The notes beneath the pieces are model-generated. The model was not told the DNA's origin. It was given only the letters and a program-made list of their open reading frames with translations, and searched no databases. Below are positions 1 through 11,140 of a stretch of 64,000 bases of DNA, piece by piece. The position numbers and the translations under genes are program-made. The DNA is taken from contig CALYLX010000037.1 of the NCBI GenBank assembly GCA_944990035.1, forward strand, positions 62,001 through 126,000, written 5' to 3'. This stretch comes from Clitopilus passeckerianus (taxonomy: Eukaryota > Basidiomycota > Agaricomycetes > Agaricales > Entolomataceae). Position 1 is the first letter of the stretch, and every line of letters starts with the position of its first letter.

Positions 1-2520
1 ATTCACAGGTTCCCCAGGAATAGACGCATTATCAAACCCAATCCTCGGCTCCTCCCATTTCCTCTCCTCCTCCTCTCGTTCCCTCTGTTGTTGACTCATC
101 TGGCCATTCATGATGGGTGTCATTTCCGACCTTGGGAGTGTTCCTCTTGACCCCGAGATAGCTTCCGAGAGGACGTATTTGTCGTAGAAATTTGCGTCGA
201 ATTGGAACTCGTCGAACTTCAGAACATACCCCTTGAAATCGGGCTCCTTGGTGACTGGGTCGTTGGGCCCGGGAATGTGGATCACGACATGAACGGTGAG
301 AGGCCCTCTTAGAGTGACTGAGTAGCCGTTGTGGTATTTATAGGTCCAGATTGCGCCGACACATTCGACCATCGAGTGACCAGGGTTATACATCCGTTCC
401 CGAGCGCCGTCCAGTGACAAGTTCATAGATTTGACACCAGATTGCGTTGTCACCAGGAAGAATCTCGACAGTATTGGGACGCCAATATCTAAAGAAAAAC
501 TGGGATCAGAAATCGTATTCCGAAGCTGGGAAAAATTTGGGACTGACTGAAGGGTTTTGCTTCCAGCCGTTGGCTATCTCTCCAAAGCGTGAACTTCATC
601 TGGGCCTTCGGTGTGAAATACTCGGTCATGAGATGTTCCCAGAATTTTAGCCTGGTCTTCTCCTTCATTGTCTAACGAGGAGCGAAAACTACTTAGCACC
701 GCCCACAGAATTAATGTCCAGAAATCTGACCTCGGGATCTTCTGAAGCAAGCGCACCACTGAATTGAAGTAGTCGCATGAGTCCCTGACCGCTCCCAATA
801 ACCCGTGATGGACTATATGCGCACGGAATGATCAGAAAACGTCATTAAAGATTGCAAATAACACGTACTCGAACGAAGGGGAGCGGGGATTGGTAGCCGA
901 ATTTGGATCCAAAGCTGGGGGCCCAGCCGTCGGTGTATTGGGCTGAGCAGCATTAACATTCCCGGCTTGAGGAGGATTAGGCTGAGCAGGGGGATTCAGC
1001 TGAGCAGGCTGTGGACCTGGCCTCGGACCAAGTTGTGGGACGGGATTTTGTCCCTGCATTGTTGGAGGGCCCTGTGGCCCCCCACCAGACGCTAGTCCAG
1101 GTGCCAAAGGCACAGTGGAAGATCCGCCAGCAGTCCCCGGTCGGCCTCCCTGCGAAGGCCCGCCTATCTGCGGCTGTGGGTGTGCGGATCTAGGCGTCTG
1201 AGGTTGGCGCGAAGGCGGCCTTGGGCCAGGTTGGTTTTGGGGTTGGGATTGCGGGCGAGCAGGGTGCATGTTCATGTGGCCGTCGGGAGGATGGGGCGAC
1301 TGCCGGACTTGAGGATGTGATTGCTGAGGTGTAGGCGCTGATTGGGGGGTAGGGGCGTTATGCTGCGAAGGGGGTCGTGGAATTGGAGGAGGTCCCATTG
1401 AGAAGTGGTTTTGGTTGCCGAAGTTCTCGGAGTTGTTGTTCATCTGCTCAAACTGTTGAGCAGGGGTCGGGAAAGGACCCCTTGCTATCATTCCAGAAGC
1501 CATCGATTGGGGATCTGAATTGGGAATCGCAGGACTTGACGAACGTCCTCCAATATTCGGGAAGGGGTTTCCATTCACTGTGGGCTGCATTTGGTGATTC
1601 TGAGGTCGGTTGAATTGCTGGTTGCCGAGTCCCATGAACATCGCGTCATCTGGTCCCATCGACTGACGATTGGCCGGAGTATGAGATGGCCCAGGCGTTG
1701 ACATCGATATGCCAGGTGTATGCGTGCCAGCTCGTGCGGGAGATGGAACCTGCGCTGGTTGAGGCCCAGGAGTATTCGGAAATTGGTTTTGAGGGGGTCC
1801 CATCTGCTGTGCAAAATTGGCTGGTTGAGACAGACTGCTCATAAGCTGAGGAGGGCCTTGTGTCGACACTGGTCTTCCAGGTCCACCAGGCATTTGCCCG
1901 GGATTGCCCATAGGTCGATCCATGCCGCCCATAGCCATACCAGCCATCGCACCAGCCATGTTGTGCTGCGGGTTTTGCTGCTGCATACGTAAAGCTTGAT
2001 TTGCAAGCGAGGGGGGAAGTTGTCCCGGTATTGCTCCTGGGATGCCTCGTGGATTCATGCCCATAGCTGGCACCATAACGCCACCCATTGGCCCGCTTGG
2101 TCCCTGGTTCAAATTTGGTTGCGACGACACCCGTCTGACGGCGTTTGGTGGTCCTCCTCCCCCAATCATGGGGTTGAAGTTCATCGCCGGATTTGGTCCC
2201 ATATGTCCCATTTGCTGTCCTCCCCCTACACCTGCACCTCCTGCCGGTCCTCCAGGATTCATTTGTCGACCAGGTTGGCCAGGTTGCTGCATGCCCATTC
2301 GTTGCTGTTGTTGCATGAGAAAGTTGTGCTGCTGCTGCCTTTGTTGGGGGGTCATGTTAGGGTTCATCATCTGCGGATTTCCAGGGTTTGCGTTAGGTGG
2401 CATTCCCATGTGGCCTGGAGGCATCTGTGGTTGGCCAGATGGTGGCATCCCCTGCATAAATGACCCAGCGCCTGCGAGCATGGTGGGTCCTTGACCCATC
2501 CCTCGTTGTTGTTGCATCAT
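1..2520 (-). CDS. LIM-domain-binding (LDB/SEUSS/PtaB-type) transcriptional co-regulator, 3' partial
   Basis: Exons read as complement of 869-2520, 707-812, 548-671 and 1-488, the last continuing past the window edge; all phases close. The first exon encodes about 550 residues rich in Met, Gln, Pro, Gly and Asn, starting MMQQQRGMGQGP. The later exons encode the conserved LIM_bind core: a GQGLMRLLQFSGALASED stretch, then KFWEHLMTEYFTPKAQMK, FTLWRDSQR, NIGVPILSRFFLVTTQSG and FDEFQFDANFYDKYVLSE. This is the dimerisation domain of Ldb1/SEUSS and of the fungal regulators PtaB, AdnA and Mfg1, which partner DNA-binding factors of the Flo8/Som1 type to control adhesion, morphology and development. Those roles are family knowledge; here I see only the domain. 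The low-complexity N-terminus probably acts as an activation or prion-like region. The family call is firm; the C-terminus is not visible. Confidence 0.88.
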
Positions 2521-3739
2521 TTCGTTGACGGCTATTCCCGCTCAACCTATATAGTAGAAACCAAAGTCAGTTACTCTCGTTCATAAAGGGATGCAAATCC
2601 AACGGAGACAATGGATGGCGTGTGTAATGGCCCTTACCCAACTGTGAGAGAACGGAGTTGTAAGATATCTCCGTAGATCACCGCACTTGTACGTCGAAAA
2701 GAGAGCGAACAATGGCAAGAATAGAAAAGATAAGCTGAACGCGAGCAATTGGACCGAGGACGTCGAGCCCAACAGCGAGCAAACAGGGAAAAGGGAGCGT
2801 GAGCGCTGTGTTGGGTGGTTGTTTGTCCACACGTGGCTAACCCGCCGACCACGCTCAATGGAGTTAACTCGACTTCCTTCGCCATCGTCATCCCCCGCGA
2901 TGAGCATGCTACTTGCGACTCCTCGAGAATATTTTGACATAAGTATGTGGTAGAATACAGGCAGTATATTCCTCAGAAATTTCAAGCAAAACCGATGAAA
3001 ACCGACTGAAATTTCTCGACGATCGTCTCGCTGGTGGGAAATCTTTGCATTCGGGATACTGATTGCTTGTCAATTTTACTGGGGTCTGCGATGCATTTGC
3101 CCACAAAAGTATATGGATCAGGACACGAGACTCATTCAAACGATTAACAGCCAGAGACCGTATCAACGTGGATGTTTTCCACACAGATAACCAGCGCATT
3201 TAAACTTCAGATATCGTACTTGTCCTCATGGCGGAACCATCCAGGAAGCTAGAAGACACGCAAGAACACTCACCCGGCCTTCATTCAATATGCAGAGAAC
3301 ACGAAGAAATCCGTCAAGTTCGCCGATTCGGGGAACTTTCCAACGACGACGTAGATTATGACCAATGAGATTCTCGCCGATGCGGACACTGGTTACGCCT
3401 TCAATGGCACCTGCTGAGGGTGTGTGCGGAGGTTCGGTACATTCTTCCCGTGGCACAGGAACAGGCGGGGACCTTTTTGTATGAAGGGTGTATAGAAGGA
3501 TATGAATGCATTTTCCGTAATATATTATTTAAGGTCGCGCTAAGGTTGAATGTATACGATGAAGACATGTCGAGATGTGTGCAAACATGATGATAATAAT
3601 GATGGTGATGCAGGGGAAAAGAAAAGGAAACGAGATAAGGGCACCAAGTCTCTGAAAAAACGACTTCCGAAATCAAGCATACCGCGCCTCCAACCTGCCA
3701 GATTAAACCGCCAACCAAGAACACTCCCGCCGGTAGCCA
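2521..3739. promoter_or_regulatory. Upstream region of the LDB gene, no coding gene seen
   Basis: About 1.2 kb lies between the end of the PNUTS-like gene and the start of the LDB-like gene, both on the minus strand. Short open frames here overlap on both strands, match no domain and show no splice logic. The region is likely the promoter and long 5' leader of the LDB gene. No TATA element or operator can be assigned with confidence. Confidence 0.4.
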
Positions 3740-6700
3740 TTAGGAGTAACCGCCACTGTCGATTTCATGCGAAAAGTCGCATTGGTCACCGAATTTGCAT
3801 CTGTTTAATCCCAGGTTAACTCAATCCGGACGTGCGGGTGGTGGATTCGGATGCTCGCCTTCCTTGCTGAAAGAAACTACATGGTCTGGTTCTCCCACTT
3901 TTAAACCCGCCCTCTCGTCCTCCACGCCCTCTACCACGCCCTCTGCCCCGATATCCACCCCGTGAATCTGATTCATCGTAATAGGAGGACCCCATGGTGT
4001 AGTCCATTGATCCATAATTATTCGTCGCACCCCAGGTGCCGCCCGGTTGATCGGCGCTATTACCATAAGGAGCCTGCGTTTGCTGCTCCCCTCCTCCCAT
4101 CCCGAAGAGGTTGGAAAGCCCTCCCTGGGTTGCGTTTGCCGCCAGCTGCTGCAGAAGCTGCTGCAGCTGTTCTTGGGGGAGCGATGTTATAGCAGAAAGG
4201 GAAGGCGCTTGCTGTAGCCCGACGGCACCAAGGTCTAAACCTGATGAATTGAATGGGGTATTATTCACTGCAGGATCAACCGCCATATTGCCCGACGCCA
4301 ATTGACCAACAAGGTCTGCTACCGACTGCTGACCCGTCATTGGAGGTCCACTCCAGAAGACTGCATCTGCATCGGTCCCACAGACCATCGTCGTGACATT
4401 GTTGTCTGTTTCCTCTTCCGAGATCACGTGCGTAGGTTCGGCAGGCGAATCGGGGATCTGGGCTGCAGACATGTACACTGCTCCCAGAGCGGTGGCCTCC
4501 CTTTGCTCTTGCCTGAACTTCTCCTCGCTAGATGCACCCCTTTGTGGCCGCTCCTCCTGCCCTGTAAAGTCGATCGCTGCGGAACGAACATTAGGGGCTT
4601 GCACTTTTCCATAGACTGTTTGCTTACATATGGGCTCAGACCAATCAAGTGCTTCTTCGAACATATGGGCGTGTAAGGCAGCACCCTCACTTCGATCCAA
4701 TTCGCGAATGCTATGGGTAACATGTACACCCTGTATAACAGAAGCAGCCACGTTTCCGGATATCAATTTATTATACGATTTTTGCAAAAGGAGAAATGCG
4801 CTGACATCCTTAGGATCATCGTCATAAATAGCCTTCTCTATATGTCGCACAGCTACAAGCTTGTCCTCGGGCGCCCAGCTGACTGTTTTCCGCTTCTTGC
4901 TACTTTTGGTGAGCTGTGGCTGTGAGGCAGTGGAGTTGGCGGTGGTCGTACTTGGAGGGGTTGATACTGCAGGTGACTCCTTCCGTCGGCTTGCCATAAG
5001 CTTGAGGGCTTCCTGGAATGGATCCTCAGCTGATGGCTGAGCTGTCGCAGCAGCTTTAGCAGGCATAGCTGCCGGTGGAGCCTTCTTGAAGCTGGGAAGT
5101 CTTGGTTTGGGCTTAGGCGCAGAGAAGAATGAGGAATCAGATTTAGCATCTTTTACCGCTGGCGCTGCACCAGCTTTGGAAGTAGACGCTGGCTCCTTTT
5201 TAACAGTCAAAGGCTTAGAGGCAGTAGTAGTACCGATAGCCGGCTTTTTAGCTGGAGGAGCAGCCTGTCCCTTAGCCGGTAGTGATGATTCGTTGAGTTT
5301 CCTCTTCTTTGACTTGAGATCTGCCGAGAGTGTCAGGGTTGATGGTACCCGGAGATATGGCATGATGTGACTCACCCTCGCTTTCTGAGCCTTTGCTAGC
5401 GCTTTCCCCCTTGGTCACAAGGTCGCGCCATCGGCGTTCGATGTTGGATGCCATATCCTTGACGGCTGCAATTTCGCAAGAGAAGAGAACATGAAAAGCA
5501 TTATGTTAGATTCACTCTTATTAATACGTTGGTGAAGGATGCGCCGGATTAAAATGTACAGAAAAGACGCATCATATAGAAATTCAAGCCGAGCAGATTG
5601 TGGTTCGTTCTCAAAGGCGGGGTGCGTTGCACCAGAACAAGTTGACCAGGCCATCGATGTTTTTAGGTGATGTAGCAAGAAACAAGACTCACCAGGAGTA
5701 GGCGGATCCTTGACCAATTTTACCACGAGTTTGCCCAGCTTGGACGCCTTCAGCGTGTCGAGTGTCATTGGCAATCGATCGATGATCTAGCGAGTAAGGG
5801 AATCTCAGCACCTCGACATTTCGTCATGTAGCCGAAATTAAACTCACATGAAGCAGAGGCATGGTTGTCTCTGTCAGCGGACTTTCATCTTCTGCGACAA
5901 ATGCTGCTTTGAGCCAGTCCCTCGTGATGTCCATAGCCGTGGCGTTTTCGGACCATGCCCGAAAATAGTGGTTACCTGCACCGTCTCTTATCTTCGTAAG
6001 GATTTCCAGCCTTGATGCAGCAGGAACATCTGACGCTGGAAAATCGGCGATCTTCTCAGCTAAGTTATTCACTGCCCCTGCTCCCGTGAAATTCTTGGCA
6101 TTTAACAGGGACTTTATGCTCGCCATAAGATTACAAGTCCGCTCTTCGAGCGAAAGCTTGGGTTCAGGTGGAGGTGCCGGAGGCTGTACAGGTTGCGATG
6201 GTACTTGGGAGGACGAAGAGATGGGGGGACTCGAAGAGTTGGTATAGAAGCTAGAAGGGAGGATCGTCTGCATCATAGAACTGGTCGGGGAGTGCAGAGC
6301 TTGAGGGGAAAGCGTGCCCTGAGGATTATGCTGGTGTTGCTGCTGCTGCTGAGGGTAGTAGTACTGCCTGCTGCCGTACATCGTTGAAAGCAGTTGTTGC
6401 AGGTCATGATTAGATAGCTGTTGTGGCTGTTGCTGAGGAGCAACGGGTGGGGAATAGCTCGACGAAGGATAGGACTGCATGTTTCTGCTTCCAGAGCCAT
6501 TGAGGGTGGTCAAAGCGGGGCTATAAGAATAATAGTCAGGACGGTCAAAGCACGGAACGGAGCGTGGCACATACTCTATCATCATTGGTTGCGAGTTCGA
6601 CGACGAGGTGCCAGCCTGGGCATTGAATGTATGCGCGGATTTGAGAGGGGGCGACGAATGACCATGGGACTGGGGTTGGTGGGTCTGTGTGTGTTGCACC

Positions 6701-7224
6701 GGGGGTGATGAATGGGTCTGTGATTGGGTATTCGTTGCAGAATTTGCCGATGAAGATGCGTGGGTCGTCGAGCTCGTCGTAGCACCATTCAAAGTGGAAT
6801 AATTCGATAATGGGACACTCTGGTTGGGCCACAGGTTGCCATAAGGCGTCGCACCGTATGAACCCATAAAGTAACTACTTTGCTGTTGATACGGTGTAAA
6901 GTACGATGATGTCGGAGAAACCAAAGACGACGATGACGAGGTCGAACCTGTTGTGATTACTGTTGAGATACCTCTGCTCATCGTCGTTGAGCGAGTTGTA
7001 AACGTACCAAGGTCTCCTAAACCGAAATCGCTGAGATCCAGTCCACCTCCGGATGCTAGGGGCGAGCCTACCCCGCCATTTGTCGGAACTGCCGTCGCGC
7101 TCGACCGATCTTTCGTCCAGTCATCGACAATACTCGACGACGACGATGACTGGTGGTGGTTACTAGAATCGCCCTGCAGCAACTGCGGCTGTGATGCCCA
7201 CTGTGCGTACAAACTGGGTTCCAT
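3740..7224 (-). CDS. PNUTS/Ppn1-like PP1 regulatory subunit (TFIIS N-terminal domain, RVxF motif, CCCH finger)
   Basis: Five exons (complement of 5848-7224, 5693-5786, 5465-5376, 3859-5320 and 3740-3800) give 1027 residues. Residues 1-340 are Ser/Gln/Pro-rich. A TFIIS N-terminal (LW) domain follows at about 350-500, spanning three exons and including IIDRLPMTLDTLKASKLGK. After a Lys/Pro linker comes RKTVSWAPEDKL (about 664-675), matching the RVxF PP1-docking site of animal PNUTS (KTVTW). An RGG tract and a terminal CCCH finger (C-x7-C-x5-C-x3-H, with CKFGDQCDFSH) complete the same architecture as vertebrate PPP1R10 and S. pombe Ppn1. In those systems the protein holds PP1 in the cleavage/polyadenylation machinery and promotes Pol II CTD/Spt5 dephosphorylation at termination. 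The finger is completed only if the last intron is GC-AG (3801-3858). It shares a 352 bp divergent promoter with the HMG-box gene. Confidence 0.88.
3801..3858 (-). other. Non-canonical GC-AG intron (58 nt) inside the CCCH finger
   Basis: On the minus strand the upstream exon ends AG, followed by GCGAGC. The intron ends TTAAACAG. Splicing here joins the first zinc ligand (CSFFQQG) to RCKFGDQCDFSH with ideal C-x7-C-x5-C-x3-H spacing. No GT donor in this interval gives both a sensible length and the finger; the only nearby GT would leave an intron of about 30 nt. Confidence 0.75.
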
Positions 7225-7576
7225 CCGTAAATTCCCTTTTAGTTGGGCGTTTCTTTTTTTTTCTCAAGCGGATTTTTTATCAAGGCAACTATAAAAAAAC
7301 GCCTTATTTGTGAGAGAAGAAGGCAGTCCAGTCAGCGTTTCTGGACTGTTCTGCACGACGCACGGCCAGTTCTTTACACCTGCTATGCCACGCTGTTGGC
7401 CAGGCTGTAGCTTTCGTTGATGAATGGGCAACCAGCCACGGGAACGAATGACCAATATAGACTAGTTCAAATTCCGTTTCAAACCCAGCTGGGGTTCCCA
7501 CGGTTAGTTTGTTGAACGAAAGTCTTGATCAAAACATAAAATCGTTTAGTTTCGTTCTAATAGCCCTATTGCAAAC
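7225..7576. promoter_or_regulatory. Divergent promoter between PNUTS-like and HMG-box genes
   Basis: 352 bp separate the start codons of two divergently transcribed nuclear-protein genes. The interval contains pyrimidine/AT-rich runs (around 7250-7310) and no supported ORF. Confidence 0.5.
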
Positions 7577-8678
7577 ATGTCCGACGACATTGCAAAGTTT
7601 GAATTCCAGCGCATGCAGGTTCAAGCCTCATTCCACAACACCTTATTGCTCTAGCTAATGCCTCTATTTAGTTCGCAGCTAGCCTCAACACCGTGGCAGA
7701 GGCAATGCGAAATGCCGCCACATTAGCAGAGAACTTTGCTACTATTGTCAAAAACACTCCGTTCGTCTCTGGCTCCGGACACGACCATGGTACGTTCTCA
7801 AAACTCCGACGCTACCGCGCCACCTATTGACACGTCTCAAACAGAAGAAGGCGCGTCAAATAGTAAGAAACGTAAAGCTGAAGAGCTTGAGGAGAAGGAC
7901 GGCAAACGTAAACGCAAGCCCAAGGATCCTAACGCGCCCAAGCGCCCCGCGTCTGCGTATCTCATATTCCAGAATGAAATCCGCAAGGATATCAAGGAAA
8001 AGAATCCTAACCTTGCCAACACGGAGCTCATGTCCCTGATGGCTAGAATGTGGGGAGAAATGAGTGACGTTCAGAAGTCGGTATGTCGCTGGTCAACAGT
8101 TGTTGCATTGGTCTTGTACTGATGGGAATATAACTCAGACCTATGTAAATGCTGCGAACAGTGCGAAAGAGCACTATACTGCCGAGAAGGCAGCTTACGA
8201 TGCGCGTTCACCTGAAGAGGTGGAAGCAGCGAATGCTGCAGCCGCTGCTGCTGCTGAAGCGGTATGCCTCGACTTGTTGTTCCCATGCGCACATACTGAA
8301 CACATATCGCAGTCTAAAGCAGCCAAGGCAGCTGCACGTAAGGAGAAAAAGGCCGCCAAGGTAGCTGCTGCTGCTGCTCCTGCAGCCGTCGCAGAATCCT
8401 CGGATGCATCTGAGACGGATGAATCAGAGGAAGAGACAGAAAAGGTTCCGCCTAAAAAGTCGGCGGCAACAACCAAGGTTGTCGCTAAACCTCCCTCGAA
8501 GCAGATTCAGATGGAAGAATCAAGCGACGAAGAGAGTGAGGAGGAGGACGAAGAAGAAGAGGAAGAGAAGGAGCCTACACCTCCTCCCCCGAAGAAGAGG
8601 GGTAGGACCTCCAACTCGACCGCACCCGCATCTACTGGACAAACTGCTGGTGGTAAAAAGAAGAAAGGAGGCAAATGA
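7577..8678 (+). CDS. HMG-box chromatin protein (HMGB/Nhp6-like) with acidic tail
   Basis: Exons 7577-7618, 7672-7789, 7845-8080, 8139-8261 and 8313-8678 give 294 residues. An N-terminal helical segment (MSDDIAKFEFQRMQ, then FAASLNTVAEAMRNA) precedes a basic stretch and one HMG box. The box runs from KPKDPNAPKRPASAYLIFQN through LMARMWGEMSDVQK to AKEHYTAEKAAYDAR. Ala-rich and Lys/Ala-rich linkers follow, then a Glu/Asp tract (SSDEESEEEDEEEEEE) and a basic end. The box bends DNA without strong sequence preference, and the acidic tail is typical of HMGB proteins that assist nucleosome remodelling; that role is family inference. An ATG at 7787 overlaps the second intron's donor and opens an in-frame route into the HMG box if that intron is kept (see findings). 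Confidence 0.85.
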
Positions 8679-9210
8679 TCACGATCGGTTATTCCGGTTT
8701 GCACCGCTTCTGGATCTGACTTTATCCTCATCATGTTGGTCTGAAGTGTATTTACGCGGGCGACCGACGAATTACCTGGATAGCGCTTTCCGTTAATGGG
8801 GTGTTTAGCCTTTCTGCTTCTTATCGATGGGTTGACTGTAGTCACCTTTCTTGTCTATTGCTCTTTGTTTCTTGTCGATACTGGCATTCTCAATTAATTA
8901 TCCTTATTTTTGCATTTCATTGTCAGGCCTGCGCTCCTGGTTTCCAGTTCTTTCGACAACAATACAGCCACTCCAGCGAACACGTCAGGTCAACTGCGCG
9001 CTTGTTAAGAACAACTTCAGTTGCCCAGTACCTCGCAGAGCACTCACAGCCTTTCGTGTCATCGACTGAGCAGTTTGTCATCTTGATATCGTGACTTTCC
9101 CGAGTACTGCGGAGGCTGTGTTAACTGCCGTCTATATCTATACACTGATCAGCAAATACAGCTTGTACACAGTCGAGCGTTTCTTCCCCACCACTATCAA
9201 GACCACTAGA
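8679..9210. other. Intergenic region between HMG-box and WW-domain genes
   Basis: About 530 bp between two plus-strand genes, containing the HMG gene's 3' end and the WW gene's promoter. An upstream in-frame ATG at 9091 could extend the WW protein by 40 residues, but that extension is not WW-like or conserved-looking, so I place the start at 9211. I see nothing else. Confidence 0.4.
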
Positions 9211-10215
9211 ATGTCTTCACCCCCTGCATACAACTCAGGCCCAACTAACCCAGATTCAAGACCGTTGCCTGACGGTTGGATATCGCAGTTTGATGAGAAG
9301 TGAGTCTGCTACAGGAGTGTATCTAATCTAGGGACAGGTAGAACTGACTGATTCTCCGCTTTCATTGACACTTATAGTTATAAGGCATGGTATGTATCCG
9401 GACTCAAATATTTGTGATTAAAAAGGAAAACTGACAGGATTGACCAGGTTCTACGTTAACACCCGGGCAAAGCCACCCGTAACCCAGTGGACACATCCGG
9501 CTGGGCCTCCGCCTAGCTCACCACCCCCACAATCCTATGCCCCACCCTCTGGTCCGCCTCCTCGTGATCAGAGCCCATACCCGCCCCAAGGAGGGTATGA
9601 TCATGGATATGGCGGGCCAGGATACGGTAGCAGCCCTCCTCCTCAACAGGGTTATGGCGGTCCTGGATATGGAGGATATCAGCAGGAGCCTCCGTATGGT
9701 ACGTCCTTCGATACGATTGATCTTAGAGAATGGAAAATTGATTCATGTGATTGTATTTGTTAGGAGGAGGTTACGGTGGTGGATCGTCATCGTCGAGTAA
9801 AGGCTCTGGCGGTGGCCTGCTAGGCTCGCTATTTGGCGGCAAGAACAAGCAATCTGGAGGTGGAGGATATGGTCAACAGTATCCTCAGCAGTATCCACAG
9901 CAACCGATGTACGGTCAGCAGCCGCCTCAGACTGTATACGTTCAGCAAGGCAAGAAATCAGGAGGTGGTATGGGTGCTGGTGGTGCCGCTGCGTTGGGTC
10001 GTAAGTTTCCGTTCAATCCATTGAAATTCGAAAAAAAAATGTTTATTATCCCCCCACTAGTTGGTGCTGGTGTCCTTGGAGGTTTCCTTGTTGCAGACGC
10101 GATAGATGATGCCTACGATGATGGATTCAGTATGTTTCTCTTCGTCAAATTATGGAAGAATGTCTGCTAACCCTCGATTTCAGACGATGGCGGTGATTTC
10201 GGCGGTGATTTTTAA
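9211..10215 (+). CDS. Small WW-domain protein (Wwm1-like)
   Basis: Six exons (9211-9299, 9378-9389, 9448-9698, 9764-10000, 10061-10129, 10184-10215) give 229 residues. The WW domain occupies about residues 17-50, with LPDGWISQFDE, then YKAWFYVN, then AKPPVTQWTHP, keeping both signature tryptophans. A Pro/Gly/Tyr/Gln-rich disordered region follows, then a glycine-rich hydrophobic segment (GAGVLGGFLVADAI) and an Asp/Gly-rich tail. This layout resembles fungal WW proteins such as yeast Wwm1, which binds the metacaspase. WW domains bind Pro-rich ligands. The 12-nt second exon lies inside the WW domain and is needed to read KAWFYVN. It is directly upstream, on the same strand, of a second WW-like gene. 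Confidence 0.82.
9378..9389 (+). other. 12-nt micro-exon in the WW-domain gene
   Basis: Flanked by an AG acceptor (9376-9377) and a GTATGT donor (9390 on). It supplies the end of an Asn codon, Tyr-Lys-Ala and the first two bases of Trp, so that the WW domain reads continuously into FYVNTR. Confidence 0.75.
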
Positions 10216-11140
10216 GCTCATTGCTGCTTCTAAGATTGTCTATTCGAATTCAATCTACTTATTCTTTGACATTGTTATTGTTATGCGATTATGAAGGATA
10301 CAAGATTTCATTCCTCACCTTTTTTTTTCCTGATCAAAACTGTATACGTTATGTCTATTGTACTCCTTGCGACATCTAACTTATCTGCAACCCATTCTGT
10401 TTCCGTCTACCCCTGAGGGGCGTCGTAATCCATTTAACTTTACGGATCCTTTCGGCCAAATTGATCAATGTACCTGAGGCTTGTACAAATGACCTCTGGA
10501 TATGCGATGCTCCCGCCAAGTACGGCAGCACGATAATATTGCGGTGAAGCCTGGCCCGTCTATCGACCCGCTTACAGTCATTCCTCTTGACACCCTACCC
10601 TTCTTTTGTCGATATTTTGGGTCATCGAGACTGATAGACTGATAGATTGCTTGATTTCAGCAGCCAGGCATGATCAGGCAAAGGTCGATCATCGCCATTT
10701 TTAGGTAACGGCACGTTCCTCTCTCAGGCTCTCTGTCCCCGCCTGCCATTCAAGTCACCACATTAAACGGACTGGCAGCGGAAACTGTGTTCCATGCTTC
10801 AGGAATGATATTCCGATATCGTTGGGCTACGAACGTGCTGAACTCTGGGCTAAATTGGAGCTCTGAGCGATCAGACCATCATGTAGGCTTGTCATGTCAG
10901 GTCGGTCTTGACCACCCTTGACACCTGGAGTGCGGTTGCTTACCCAGGCACGCGGCCCAATGCACTGCACTGCGTGTTTTCGGTGGTGCCTTCTCAGGAT
11001 ATCCCAATCCGATGAGCGCTTGATTTTGGGAGATATAAAGGTCGAATGCGACGATCGAGGGCAAAATTTCTCGGCCTTGCCTTCCTGTTCGCCCAAAGAC
11101 ACGACTACGACAAATTGGAGGCGATTCTTACTTGAATACG
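10216..11140. promoter_or_regulatory. Intergenic region with TATA-like element upstream of the second WW-like gene
   Basis: 925 bp between two plus-strand genes. A TATAAA element sits at 11034-11039, about 100 bp before the start codon at 11141, a plausible core-promoter position. A 91-residue minus frame (10827-11102) has no domain or splice support and is not called. Confidence 0.45.

Noticed and set aside
1996..2494. Plus-strand ORFs of 150-155 residues opposite the LDB first exon
   Set aside because: Antisense translation of Met/Gln/Pro-rich codons; no domain, and the LDB frame is supported by downstream conserved exons.
9091..9210. 40-residue N-terminal extension of the small WW protein
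   Set aside because: The extension is unlike WW-protein N-termini, and the ATG at 9211 directly precedes the usual short leader before the WW domain.
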